From contig NZ_CP082249.1 of NCBI RefSeq assembly GCF_019879105.1, positions 3,224,001 to 3,288,000 of the forward strand: a stretch of 64,000 bases of DNA, given 5' to 3'. Positions 25,990-35,036 of this stretch are shown here, one piece after another. Each line of letters opens with the position of its first letter. The stretch's first letter is position 1. The translations under genes and the position numbers were made by a program. Under the pieces are notes generated by a model, which was not told the DNA's origin, made no database searches, and saw only the letters and a list, made by a program, of their open reading frames with translations. The stretch comes from Natrinema sp. SYSU A 869. GTDB taxonomy: Archaea > Halobacteriota > Halobacteria > Halobacteriales > Natrialbaceae.

Positions 25990-26260
25990 CATAGCGTCAA
26001 GCCGTCTCGGAACAGTACCTACCCTCGTCGTCGGAGTCGTCGCCTGTCTCCTGCTCGTGTCTATTTTCGCCCCACCCGCGCTCGGTACAGGTATCGGCGA
26101 CGCTACGACGGAAGCCGCCGACTCGATCGTCGTCGACGACTTTCCAACGATCGGGACGACCGTCGAGGTCGTGGTTCGGCTCGAGGAAGCGAGCGTTCCC
26201 GCGAGTGCGGACGAGACCGCAACGGAGCGCCAGCTCGAGACCCACGCCGACTCGACGTAG
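25990..26260 (+). pseudogene. Possible small exported protein with no start codon
   Basis: The frame reads IIASSRLGTVPTLVVGVVAC, then LLLVSIFAPPALGTGIGDAT and an acidic domain ending HADST. It looks like a signal-anchor plus short mature domain, but no ATG/GTG/TTG precedes the hydrophobic part; the only start is the GTG at 26057, inside it. A GTG at 25981 (GTGAGCGTATCA) is one base out of frame, so a single indel may again be the reason. The TATA-like ctctttatttc at 25957-25967 would suit that start. Real gene status uncertain. Confidence 0.3.
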
Positions 26261-26535
26261 GAGCCGCTCCTCGAGTCTGTGCGGGGGAAAGACGGGCTTC
26301 GGTGCGGTGTTCCTCGACCGTTCCGGCTCGAGCAGTTCTGCCGTCGTCACTGCGTGGCCATGATAGGACGATCGATCGGTCGCAGTTGTCAAACTCGTGT
26401 CGCCCCGTCGCAGTACGGGACAGTGGCCATCATCGTTGTCGGTCGAACGGAACCGGCATCGGTCCGCTACCCGCTGCTATCGGTAGGGATCAGCGTAAAA
26501 CCGAACAAAAACGGAATCCCGTGTAGCGACGGCCG

Positions 26536-29019
26536 CTACATGAGGTAGAACAGTGGGAACAGGAAGACCCACACGATGTCGACGAAGTGCCAGTAGAGCC
26601 CGAAGAACTCCACCGGCATGTGGTCCTCGAGGTAGGCGTCGATCGAGACAACGCGGTAGATCATGAACAGCGCGATCAACAGCCCGAGGAAGACGTGCAG
26701 CGCGTGCAGGCCGGTGGTCACGAAGTAAATCGAGTACTCAATCCCGCTGAACCAGTAGTGACCGTCGGCGAACTTGCTGCTGTACTCGAAGGCCTTGACG
26801 CCCATGAACACGAGTCCGAGTAGGACCGTCACGCTCAGTGCGCCGAGCAGCCCCTTCTTGTTCTCGCGTTCGGCCATCACGTGTGCGAGGATGACCGTGA
26901 AACTCGAGGTCAGCAGGACGTACGTGTTGAACAGGCCGGCCATGGTGATCGAATCGAGGTGCCAGTTGCCCCATCCCATGTGGATGCGCATGAACACGTA
27001 CGCGCCGATTGCAGCACCGAAGACGACGACGTCTGAGGCCAGGAAGACCCAGACGCCCATCTTCTCGTTGCTGATGCCGCCGAACGGCCAGCGTTCGGCG
27101 ACAGCCATCTCGGGTGCGTCGAACTGCTCGCGACCGAACTGGAACAGCGTGACCGCGAGCATCCCCAGTCCGAGTACCACGAGGACCGGGTAGATGACGT
27201 TCTGTGCGGGTGCTGAGTCCAGGGTCACGAAGCTACCGACGTCGCTGTGGATGTGAGACTCGACAAACGAGAAGACGTACGGCGTGATACCGCTGAGTCC
27301 GAGGAAGAACGTGAAGGTCGCGGCACCGATGCCGAGCGGCCAGATGCTGGCGTGGTCGGCGTGTTCCTCTTCGTGGCTCGCGGCCGTCGCACCGGACGCT
27401 TCCTGTGCGACACCGCCGTCAGTCGCGGCCGCGGCGTCATCGACAAACTTGAGCTTGCCGCTGGCGTAGCTGGGTCGGTCGGGCCAGTTCTCGAGCGGCG
27501 GCGGCGAGGGAATTGCCCACTCGGCGGTCCGCGAGTACGTCCACGGGTTGTCTGGCGCGTCCGGACCGGAGACGAGACTCTTGCCGAGCGTGATGAACGT
27601 GAGCAGGACCCCCGTTCCGAGGACGAACGCCCCGACGGTCGCCATCCGGTGGTAGAGCGTGAGCTCCGTACTGAAGTGGAAGACACGACGCGGCGTCTCC
27701 CACGCGAGGAACATCGGGAAGTACAGCAGGTTGAAGCCGAGGAAGTAGACCGCGAAGCTGAGCTTCCCGAGTAGCTCGGAGTACATCTTCCCGGTAATCT
27801 TGGGCCACCAGTAGTAGAGGCCACCGAACAGCGCGGTGACGCCGGAGACCATCACGTAGTGGAAGTGAGCGACGACCCAGTAGGTCCCGCGGAACTCGTA
27901 GTCGAGGACGACGGCACCGAGGAAGACGCCGGTGATCCCGCCGAGGATGAACAACACGAGCGCACCCAGCGAGAACAGGAACGGCGTCGTAAAGCGAACG
28001 CGCCCTTTGACCATCGTGTAGATCAGCGAGAAGACCATCAGGTCGAAGGGGAGCGAAATACCGATCGTCGTCGCCATGAACAGCGTCTTGATCGGGAGGT
28101 TGATCGTCGACAGGAACATGTGATGCATCCAGACGAGGAACGACTGTACCGCGACGAGGACCATCGCAATGATGACCCACTTGCGGCCAACGAGTCGTCG
28201 CCCGGTAAACGTCTGGAAGATTTCGAACATGATCCCGAGCGCGGGGAAGAAGACGATGTACACCTCCGGATGGCCGAAGAACCAGAAGATGTGCGCCCAT
28301 AGCAGGCTCGAGCCCTGGTCAGTCGCGAAGTACTGTGTGAGGAACAGGCGGTCGACCGACAGCAACAGGAGCGCTGCCAGCAGCGCCGCGAACGCGAATA
28401 GCATCATCCAGACGGTGAGCAGCCACGACCAGGAGAACATCGGCATGTTCCACAGGCCGAGGCCTTCGGCGCGGGACCGATGCATGGTCACGAGGAAGTT
28501 CACCGACCCGATCGTGATCGAGACGACGAACAGGGTCAGTGCGAGAATTGTCGCGTTTCCGCCAGTCATCGCCTGCATCGCACCCGTATATGTCGGCACG
28601 TTCAGCGGGGCGTACATCGTCCAACCGCCGGAGAACGAGCCGCCTTGGAAGAACGAGATCCCCAGCAGAATCCCCGAGAACAGATAGAACCAGTAACTCA
28701 GGGCGTTCAGGCGGGGGAACGCGAGGTCCTTCGCGCCGATTTGGAGCGGCACGAAATAATTTGCAAATCCACTTGCGACCGGTGACAGGAACCAGAACAC
28801 CATTATGAGCCCGTGAGCGGAGACGGACTGGTAGTACTGGTCGTTCGTGAGCAGTCCCGTGCCGCCGGCTTCCCACAGGTGGGCGCGGAACAGCAGTGCG
28901 AGGACGCCGCCGAAGACGAGGAAGAACAGCGCCGTCGATATATAGAGAATGCCGACGTCCTTGTGATTGGTCGTGACCAACCAGCGCTTGACCGACCGCA
29001 TCGGCGGAAGGTCACTCAT
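26536..29019 (-). CDS. coxAC: Cytochrome c oxidase subunits I and III, fused
   Basis: 827 residues. Residues 1-540 are a haem-copper oxidase subunit I: haem a ligand H69 (QSVSAHGLIMVFWF), Cu-B ligands H250 and H299/H300 with the GHPEVYIV motif (E252 and cross-linked Y254), and haem ligands H385/H387 in VVAHFHYVM. The HPEVY motif marks an A-type oxidase with Glu and Tyr for proton delivery. After an Ala/Asp/His linker (about 540-580), residues 590-827 are subunit III (NEKMGVWVFLASDVVVFGAA and YWHFVDIVWVFLFPLFYLM). Reduces O2 to water and pumps protons. Starts in the coxB stop codon (TGATG). Confidence 0.95.
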   Translation of the reverse strand: MSDLPPMRSVKRWLVTTNHKDVGILYISTALFFLVFGGVLALLFRAHLWEAGGTGLLTNDQYYQSVSAHGLIMVFWFLSPVASGFANYFVPLQIGAKDLAFPRLNALSYWFYLFSGILLGISFFQGGSFSGGWTMYAPLNVPTYTGAMQAMTGGNATILALTLFVVSITIGSVNFLVTMHRSRAEGLGLWNMPMFSWSWLLTVWMMLFAFAALLAALLLLSVDRLFLTQYFATDQGSSLLWAHIFWFFGHPEVYIVFFPALGIMFEIFQTFTGRRLVGRKWVIIAMVLVAVQSFLVWMHHMFLSTINLPIKTLFMATTIGISLPFDLMVFSLIYTMVKGRVRFTTPFLFSLGALVLFILGGITGVFLGAVVLDYEFRGTYWVVAHFHYVMVSGVTALFGGLYYWWPKITGKMYSELLGKLSFAVYFLGFNLLYFPMFLAWETPRRVFHFSTELTLYHRMATVGAFVLGTGVLLTFITLGKSLVSGPDAPDNPWTYSRTAEWAIPSPPPLENWPDRPSYASGKLKFVDDAAAATDGGVAQEASGATAASHEEEHADHASIWPLGIGAATFTFFLGLSGITPYVFSFVESHIHSDVGSFVTLDSAPAQNVIYPVLVVLGLGMLAVTLFQFGREQFDAPEMAVAERWPFGGISNEKMGVWVFLASDVVVFGAAIGAYVFMRIHMGWGNWHLDSITMAGLFNTYVLLTSSFTVILAHVMAERENKKGLLGALSVTVLLGLVFMGVKAFEYSSKFADGHYWFSGIEYSIYFVTTGLHALHVFLGLLIALFMIYRVVSIDAYLEDHMPVEFFGLYWHFVDIVWVFLFPLFYLM

Positions 29020-30023
29020 CAGGCCCCACCTCCGTCGTTCGTTTCGCTTTCATTGGCAGTACTTTCCGTTGCGTTCATCTCGAGCTGGTAGGTTTCGCTG
29101 ACCGGCCCGGTCATGTCGAACTGGTCTTCGACCGGTTCGAACTGACCGTCGGTCGGTTCGATCGTCACGTTGTATTGGCCACCCTGCTCGATATCGGTGA
29201 TTTCAATGGAGCCGTTCTCGAACTCGTCGGCCGTGTAGCTCTCCTCGAAGTCGGATTCCTGACTCTCGAGAGTGAGCTCGTAGCCCTCGGTCACGCGGGA
29301 CTCGTTTTGGTCCTCGATCGTGAACTCCATCGTCAGCTGATCGTCCATCCACTGGTCGAACTCGTCGGGGTCCATGACCTGGAGCGTCCCGGTCATCGAG
29401 GTATGGAACTCGCCACAGAGTTCGAAGCACTTGATCTCCTGTTGTTGGCCGGCTTCGGATTCATCAGTCTCGAACCAGGTTTCGTCGTACTCGCCCGGAA
29501 TCGCGTCGGCTTTCACTCGTTGCTCAGGTATGCCGAACGCGTGCCAGACGTCGCCTGACGTCGACTGTATCCAGATCTGCTCACCGGCGGGGACGCGGAG
29601 GGTAGCCGTCGATTCGATACCGTTGTCGTACTCGAAGAACCAAGCGAAGCTATCGCCGGTCACTTCGACATTGAGCGCTTCTTCCTGCGCGCTGTCGCCG
29701 CCGTCGCCGGGATCCTCGACGTACAGGAGCATCCCGTACGTCCAGATCACCAGCGAGATGACGATGACGGCGCTGATGCCGAACGAGAGGAATAGTTTCT
29801 TACCGCCCTTTCCGCCTGTCGGTAACTCCCCGACAGATGGCAGATCTTCATCCTCAGCGGCCTCGCCGGTATCACGGTACTTGTACGCGTTGTACAAGGT
29901 ATACGCGATCACGACGATTCCGACGAGCGCACCGAGTCCGAGGAAGACCAGGAAGATCCGCTCGAACACGTCGACACGTGTTCCCTGCATCGGGGTCGTC
30001 AGTAGGTTGATGATTGTGTTCAC
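29019..30023 (-). CDS. coxB: Cytochrome c oxidase subunit II with C-terminal extension
   Basis: 334 residues, GTG start at 30023. Two membrane helices (IFLVFLGLGALVGIVVIAYT, LSFGISAVIVISLVIWTYGM) precede a cupredoxin domain with complete Cu-A ligands: H161, C199, E201, C203, H207, M210 (CFELCGEFHTSM). Residues of about 232-334 form an extra Glu/Thr-rich exported domain that ordinary subunit II lacks. The likely electron donor is a halocyanin, since no cytochrome c domain is fused. A TATA-like tract (catataac, about 30039-30046) suits a nearly leaderless message covering coxB and coxAC. Confidence 0.93.
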   Translation of the reverse strand: MNTIINLLTTPMQGTRVDVFERIFLVFLGLGALVGIVVIAYTLYNAYKYRDTGEAAEDEDLPSVGELPTGGKGGKKLFLSFGISAVIVISLVIWTYGMLLYVEDPGDGGDSAQEEALNVEVTGDSFAWFFEYDNGIESTATLRVPAGEQIWIQSTSGDVWHAFGIPEQRVKADAIPGEYDETWFETDESEAGQQQEIKCFELCGEFHTSMTGTLQVMDPDEFDQWMDDQLTMEFTIEDQNESRVTEGYELTLESQESDFEESYTADEFENGSIEITDIEQGGQYNVTIEPTDGQFEPVEDQFDMTGPVSETYQLEMNATESTANESETNDGGGA

Positions 30024-30451
30024 CTCTTTTGAACTCCGGTTATATGTCCGAGATTGATTGCTGGGGGCACTTATCTATTTGGAAACCGCCCGACTGACGC
30101 CGTCTATCGGTCGCCGGGGCGTCAGATCCCTGTCTCGATTCTCGGATCGATCGATTTCCGTCTCGTCGGTCCATCACTGTCTCGTTGGGCCCGATACTCT
30201 TTTTTCTATCGCTGTTGGGTCCGTGTATTGTATCAGACGATACATGTCTGCTCGATAAACGAGTATTTCACCGAACATATTCGTCTCAATCCCGGACGAG
30301 ATGTCTGGTTTGCTCTCGTAAGCTTCGATCAGTCTCGCTCGAGAGCGGGCCATGCGGTCGGCCGCTGTCACTCGTAGCCACTGACGTTAGTGTTCCTGAT
30401 CAGACGACGACTGTGCAATCGGTGTTGCACCCGTTTCAGTCGGACTATCGT
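30024..30451. other. Region upstream of coxB; no gene recognised
   Basis: 428 bases between coxB and the next minus-strand gene. Contains the coxB promoter tract near 30040 and scattered short frames without family features. The AT-rich part at 30190-30300 may hold additional promoters. Nothing else seen. Confidence 0.4.
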
Positions 30452-30901
30452 TCAAATGTCGACGATCCAGACGCGAAACGCCGCCGGCAGGTCGTACACC
30501 TCGAGGAACATGTCGTCGACGAACTGGGAGATCCGATTCTGGTCGGCCTTCGCGCTGATCCGGACGTTTACACCCTCCGCGTCCTCGGGTCGAATCAAGT
30601 CGTCGATTTTGAACGCCGGGAACTCTTCGAGGACGGCTTTCAGTTCGTCTAACTCGTCGTCGGTACAGTCGAGGTTGATCGTTCCGTCGCCGAACTGAAC
30701 CCACGGAACGCTCGGTTCGGTGGACCCATCGTCCGATTCGCTGTCGGACTCGCGTTCGGTTGCCGTCTCACCGTTCGTCTCGAGGGTTCCCTCGTCGGCT
30801 TCAAGGGTCAGAAATCCGCTCCCGCGCTCGCGATGGGCGGTGATAGCGTCGACGTAGAGTTTCCGTCGCTCGGCGGGTTCGGCGGCGTCGAATCGAGTCA
30901 T
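30452..30901 (-). CDS. Conserved haloarchaeal protein divergent from adk
   Basis: 149 residues. Two-part protein: an N-terminal helix (ERRKLYVDAITAHRERGSGF), an acidic Ser/Glu linker (about 45-60), and a C-terminal alpha/beta part (VQFGDGTINLDCTDDELDEL, then ISQFVDDMFLEVYDL and FRVWIVDI). Compact, well-patterned and with conserved-looking ends, so very probably real, but I do not recognise the family. Shares a 59-base divergent promoter region with adk. Confidence 0.7.
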   Translation of the reverse strand: MTRFDAAEPAERRKLYVDAITAHRERGSGFLTLEADEGTLETNGETATERESDSESDDGSTEPSVPWVQFGDGTINLDCTDDELDELKAVLEEFPAFKIDDLIRPEDAEGVNVRISAKADQNRISQFVDDMFLEVYDLPAAFRVWIVDI

Positions 30902-30921
30902 AGTCGGATGAACGTGCCCGA

Positions 30922-30940
30922 TTCTTTAAGCCTTTATGTG
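30922..30940. promoter_or_regulatory. Overlapping divergent leaderless promoters (adk and its neighbour)
   Basis: Only 59 bases separate the two ATGs. cctttatgtg (30931-30940) is about 26 bases before the adk ATG at 30961; ttctttaag (30922-30930, read on the other strand as cttaaagaa) is about 25 bases before the minus-strand ATG at 30901. The two boxes are adjacent, so TBP binding at one should exclude the other. Confidence 0.5.
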
Positions 30941-30960
30941 CTGCCCCTGAACGGTGGCGT

Positions 30961-31596
30961 ATGGCACAGCCACGAATCCTGATCCTGGGTGCGCCCGGGG
31001 CAGGGAAGGGGACTCAGAGTGCAAAGATCACCGAGGAGTTCGACGTCGACCACATCACCACTGGCGATGCGCTCCGGAACAACAAGGAGATGGACATCTC
31101 CGAGATGGACACCAAGTACGATACGCCGGGCGAGTATATGGACCAGGGCGAACTCGTCCCTGACGAGGTCGTCAACGCCATCGTCGACGAGGCACTCAGT
31201 CAGGCCGACGGCTTTGTCCTCGACGGCTACCCGCGGAACCTAGAGCAGGCCGAGGAACTCGAGGACATGACCGACCTCGACGTCGTCCTCTACCTCGATG
31301 TTGGCGAGGAAGAACTCGTCCACCGGCTGACGGGCCGACGGATGGATCCGGACACCGGCGATATCTATCACGTCGAGTACAACCCGCCCGAGGACCCCGA
31401 GGTCGAGGAACGACTGGTCCAGCGGGACGACGACACCGAAGAGACGGTCAAAGAGCGACTGTCGGTATTTCAGGAGAATACCGAGCCCGTCATCGAGTAT
31501 TACGAGGAGGAAGGTGTGCTCGAGCGCGTCGACGGGGAGCAGGCTCCGGATGACGTGTGGGAAGACGTGAAGGAAACGATCGAAGACGCGTCCTAA
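30961..31596 (+). CDS. adk: Adenylate kinase
   Basis: 211 residues. Catalyses ATP + AMP = 2 ADP. P-loop [11 protein letters not shown] at residues 10-20, the AMP-binding region [23 protein letters not shown] near 85, and the LID region [20 protein letters not shown] with [13 protein letters not shown] after it. The LID lacks the four-Cys zinc site of some bacterial enzymes. Normally follows secY in archaea; here the oxidase locus and accessory genes lie between. Confidence 0.96.
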   Translation: MAQPRILILGAPGAGKGTQSAKITEEFDVDHITTGDALRNNKEMDISEMDTKYDTPGEYMDQGELVPDEVVNAIVDEALSQADGFVLDGYPRNLEQAEELEDMTDLDVVLYLDVGEEELVHRLTGRRMDPDTGDIYHVEYNPPEDPEVEERLVQRDDDTEETVKERLSVFQENTEPVIEYYEEEGVLERVDGEQAPDDVWEDVKETIEDAS

Positions 31597-31602
31597 TCCG
31601 TT

Positions 31603-33147
31603 TCAGTTGTTTTTGACGTCGACTTTGTGTTCGGCGACATTGAGATAGGTGAGTTGGGGTGGGAGGATACTCGGATCTGGGTAGATACTCATGTCGGCAT
31701 CTTTGAGATCCTCATCGTACTCGAAGTCGATACCACTGCCACCTTGAATGTCGACCGATGACGAGACAATCGATCCATAGATGTTAGGGTTCGAGTGAAT
31801 ACAGACCTGTTTCTCACAGCCGTGTCGCTTCTCCCAGTTCGCCTTGTAGCCCCCTGCATAGAGTACGCCTTCGAATCTGGACTCACCACCCGGACCGAAG
31901 TCTATCTTCGAATCCTCTTCTGTAACTAGCTGTATTACGGTCCCGTCATTATTAGTGTAACAATCAGAACCTGTCGTGTCAACGCAAGTATTGCCGCCGT
32001 TTTTGGCATTGTAGTCCCCACTCATATAGACACTCAGCTGATTTCCATCCTCATAGTCGTTCACCGTTATCGTCTCACCGTCTGCATAGATGCTGCCGTT
32101 GACCACGACTGTCGCGTTGCCGTCGGAGAGATCGACATCGAGATGACCACTTTCCGTAACCTCATCAGCAAAGTAGACTCCCTCGTCGAGCGGCTCAGTG
32201 GAGTCAACCGAGCCGAGACGCACAATTGGCTCGTCCTGATACTCGCTGTTCGGCGATTCCGTCTCGTTTATTACTCGTTCGACTTCTTCAGTTAATGACG
32301 GGAACGCCGCTTTTTCGACGATATCGTCAGTACCAGGGTTTCCACCGCTTTCGTAGTCAATCGCGTAGAGCGCACCAGTTGTGAATGCGTCCGAGATTTC
32401 TCGATAGCCGAATTCGGCCGTTACGATCCCGGTTTCGTTGTTCGGGAACGTTTCGACATTTTGTACTGCTGTCGGACCGCCCTGCTGTTCAAAGTATTGT
32501 TCCCACCCACGATAGTACTTGCTCGTGACTGTAATCGTCACGGAATCGTTTTCGATGAGCGTTGCGTTCTGAAGAGAATTCGTCTCGTGATGATCAACGT
32601 ACACGTCACCGGAACTGAGCTGCGTCTCGTTTCGCACGTTAACTATTGGGAATGTGAGGGACTCCCTTTCAGGATCGTAACTGATCGGGGGTGCAGACAC
32701 GATCCGGGTTTCCTGCCCTGTCTCTCTGAAGACGCCGCCTGCCTGATACGCGATTCTAGTCCCGTCGTCTCCTTCGTATTCGATCGCTCCAATCGAGATA
32801 TTCGTATCAACATCCCCACCTTCTATCTGAAAATTTCCGGAATCGGTCGTTACGACTGCACCGTTTTGACCGACGGCGAGATCCATCGACCGTGAGATAT
32901 CGTTGTTTGTTGATGCCGTCCGCATCTGTTGACTCAATTCGACGAATCCCCCTTCGACTTGCTCGTTCTCCAATTGCTGTTCCGTACTGGTCATCGTGTC
33001 CCCCGCGACGAGAAGGATACCGACGCTGACAGCCGCGACCATTCCGATCAATAGAACAAGGCCGATTACTGCAGTTACTCCCCTTTTCGACGGATTTACT
33101 CCCCTTTTCGACGGAATAACTGCTCCGCTATCGCGTCGTGGACCCAT
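31603..33147 (-). CDS. Exported pilin-like N-terminus protein (DUF7289 type)
   Basis: 514 residues. A class III/pilin-like N-terminus SKRGVTAVIGLVLLIGMVAA (about residues 19-38) is followed by a long Asn/Asp/Thr-rich extracellular domain with DVYVDHHETNSLQNATLIEN and, near the end, FEGVLYAGGYKANWEKRHGC and two close Cys (GCEKQVC). Such haloarchaeal proteins are thought to be surface or pseudopilus-like components. The N-terminus contains a duplicated heptad (IPSKRGV-NPSKRGV) coded by a 21-base tandem repeat. AT-richer than neighbours, inserted between adk and the DUF106 gene. Confidence 0.75.
   Translation of the reverse strand: MGPRRDSGAVIPSKRGVNPSKRGVTAVIGLVLLIGMVAAVSVGILLVAGDTMTSTEQQLENEQVEGGFVELSQQMRTASTNNDISRSMDLAVGQNGAVVTTDSGNFQIEGGDVDTNISIGAIEYEGDDGTRIAYQAGGVFRETGQETRIVSAPPISYDPERESLTFPIVNVRNETQLSSGDVYVDHHETNSLQNATLIENDSVTITVTSKYYRGWEQYFEQQGGPTAVQNVETFPNNETGIVTAEFGYREISDAFTTGALYAIDYESGGNPGTDDIVEKAAFPSLTEEVERVINETESPNSEYQDEPIVRLGSVDSTEPLDEGVYFADEVTESGHLDVDLSDGNATVVVNGSIYADGETITVNDYEDGNQLSVYMSGDYNAKNGGNTCVDTTGSDCYTNNDGTVIQLVTEEDSKIDFGPGGESRFEGVLYAGGYKANWEKRHGCEKQVCIHSNPNIYGSIVSSSVDIQGGSGIDFEYDEDLKDADMSIYPDPSILPPQLTYLNVAEHKVDVKNN
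33075..33115. repeat. 21-base tandem duplication in the DUF7289-type gene
   Basis: Two identical copies of ttactccccttttcgacgga at 33075-33094 and 33096-33115, period 21, keeping the frame and doubling the PSKRGV heptad before the membrane segment. It sits exactly at the prepilin-peptidase-type processing region. Confidence 0.75.
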
Positions 33148-33360
33148 TTATATCGACTGGTACTTCGGAATTCCGTATGATAAACCGTTCGACCGATCAA
33201 ACAGTTCATATCTATAGAGTAACAGAGAATATTACGTACTTGCTCGTCATTGCGTGCGATAGGCGGTTCCGTCGTGACGACAGCGACCTAACTTTCGGTC
33301 CATTAAACGACATGTCACTGAGCGACGTTCCGAGGTCACTCTGACTACCGAAGAAAAACA

Positions 33361-33370
33361 CTTGTATACC
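33361..33370 (+). promoter_or_regulatory. TATA-like box of the DUF106 gene
   Basis: cttgtatacc lies about 27 bases before the ATG at 33393, the spacing of a leaderless haloarchaeal promoter. It shows that the DUF106-cmk-truB run has its own promoter and does not depend on adk. Confidence 0.5.
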
Positions 33371-33392
33371 GGACGACGCCTAGGACAAGCAG

Positions 33393-34343
33393 ATGACGCG
33401 TACAGCCGAGAAGATCGACGCCCTCGTCCGCGAGGACTCCTCGATGGCGGCCGCCCTTGAGGCGATCCGCGAGGAAGCCGATAGAAACGGCGGCGAGATC
33501 CAGTGGGCCGACGTCAGCGACGACCTGACGAGCGGCCAGTGGGGGCGACTGATCGAGAAAGGAGTGTTAGTCGACGGCGACCAGGGGTTCGAAATCGCCG
33601 ATCGTGAGGCCTTCGATCGGGTCCTCGACGGTGATGGTGACGGCGGTGCCGGTGCCGACGTCGACATCGACGAGGATGAATCGAGCTGGTCGCAATGGGA
33701 CAAGCTCGCCGGCGTTGGCGCGCTCCTGTTGATGCCCGGCTACTGGTTCGATTCGATTCAGAATGTTGTCGGCAGTACGGTTAACGCCGTCCTCGGTCCG
33801 CTCGATGCGGCACTGCCGTTCTACGCCGTGATCCTCTCGGTTGCACTGATCACCGGCCTCTACTCGTCGCTGCTCCAGGCGAACCTGATGAACACGGAGG
33901 TCATGGGCAAGTACCAAGAACGGATGCAGGCCGTCCAAGAGGAGCAAAAGGAGCTCCGTCAGGAAAAGAAAGACGCCGAGGAACGCGGCGCAAGCGAGGC
34001 GGAAATCGAACGCCTTGAGAACGAGATCGAACGCGCCCGTGAGGAACAGATGGAGGCCATGGCGGACAACCTCGGCATGTTCAAAGAGCAGTTCCGCCCA
34101 ATGGTCTGGATCATGCTGTTGACGATCCCGCTGTTCCTCTGGATGTACTGGACGATCCGAACGGGCAGTATCGGCGCTGCAGAGCAGACCGTCGTCATGC
34201 CTCTCGTCGGTGAGATCGAGTGGCAGGAGGGAGTACTCGGTCCGATGCAGGCCTGGATTGTCTGGTACTTCCTGTGCTCGATGGGCTTCTCCCAGCTGTT
34301 GCGCAAGTCGCTGAACATCGACATGTCGCCCTCGAGCGCCTGA
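33393..34343 (+). CDS. DUF106 (EMC3/TMCO1-like) membrane protein insertase
   Basis: 316 residues. Members belong to the Oxa1/YidC superfamily and are thought to insert membrane proteins at the ribosome or translocon. Seen: a winged-helix-like N-terminal part (residues 1-80), then three membrane segments with a cytosolic coiled coil between the first two (KYQERMQAVQEEQKELRQEK, about 170-230), as in the family. The segments VILSVALITGLYSSLLQANL and MVWIMLLTIPLFLWMYWTIR flank it. Part of the conserved archaeal secY-adk-DUF106-cmk-cbf5 group. Confidence 0.88.
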   Translation: MTRTAEKIDALVREDSSMAAALEAIREEADRNGGEIQWADVSDDLTSGQWGRLIEKGVLVDGDQGFEIADREAFDRVLDGDGDGGAGADVDIDEDESSWSQWDKLAGVGALLLMPGYWFDSIQNVVGSTVNAVLGPLDAALPFYAVILSVALITGLYSSLLQANLMNTEVMGKYQERMQAVQEEQKELRQEKKDAEERGASEAEIERLENEIERAREEQMEAMADNLGMFKEQFRPMVWIMLLTIPLFLWMYWTIRTGSIGAAEQTVVMPLVGEIEWQEGVLGPMQAWIVWYFLCSMGFSQLLRKSLNIDMSPSSA

Positions 34344-34460
34344 TCACCTCAGTCGCCGCCGATCTCTCTCGGTTCGCGGACCGGTTGTCCTCCCAGACCC
34401 GGGTGTCGCCCGCGCTCCCTGATTCAAAACCCATTTTACCTGCCCCCTCGCAGAGGGAGT

Positions 34461-35036
34461 ATGTTACTCACCGTCTCCGGCCCGCCAGGTAGCGGGAAGA
34501 GCACGACTGCCGAGTTACTTGCCGATGCCTTTGATCTCGACCACGTCAGCGGCGGTGACATTTTTCGGGAATTGGCCGACGAACGCGGCTACACCCCTCT
34601 CGAGTTCAACAAACTCGCCGAGGAGAACGACGAGATCGACCGCGACCTCGATCGACGGCTCCGCGAAATCGCTGTCGAGGAAGACGATCTGGTCCTCGAG
34701 TCCAGGCTCGCGGGCTGGCTGGCCGGCGAGCAAGCGGATTTCCGCTTCTGGCTGGACGCGCCGGCACGAGTTCGGGGTGAGCGCATCGCCGACCGCGAGG
34801 ATAAGGATTCCGCGCGTGCGACCGAAGAGACGAAAGCCCGCGAGGCCAGCGAGGCCCAGCGGTATGATGAGTACTACGGGATCGACATTCGGGACCTCAC
34901 AATCTACGATCTCTCGGTGAACACGGCCCGCTGGGACCCCGACGCTGTCCTCGACATGCTCGTTACCGCCGTCGAGCGCTATGCGCCTGACGGCGACGAA
35001 GGAAAGGCACTCGTCGAGCTCGAGACTGAATTCTGA
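34461..35036 (+). CDS. cmk: Cytidylate kinase
   Basis: 191 residues, the archaeal short form. Phosphorylates CMP/dCMP. P-loop [20 protein letters not shown] at residues 5-24, [17 protein letters not shown] after it, and [10 protein letters not shown] with the lid Arg residues later ([11 protein letters not shown]). Its TGA shares the last base with the following ATG, so it is coupled to the pseudouridine synthase. Confidence 0.94.
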   Translation: MLLTVSGPPGSGKSTTAELLADAFDLDHVSGGDIFRELADERGYTPLEFNKLAEENDEIDRDLDRRLREIAVEEDDLVLESRLAGWLAGEQADFRFWLDAPARVRGERIADREDKDSARATEETKAREASEAQRYDEYYGIDIRDLTIYDLSVNTARWDPDAVLDMLVTAVERYAPDGDEGKALVELETEF

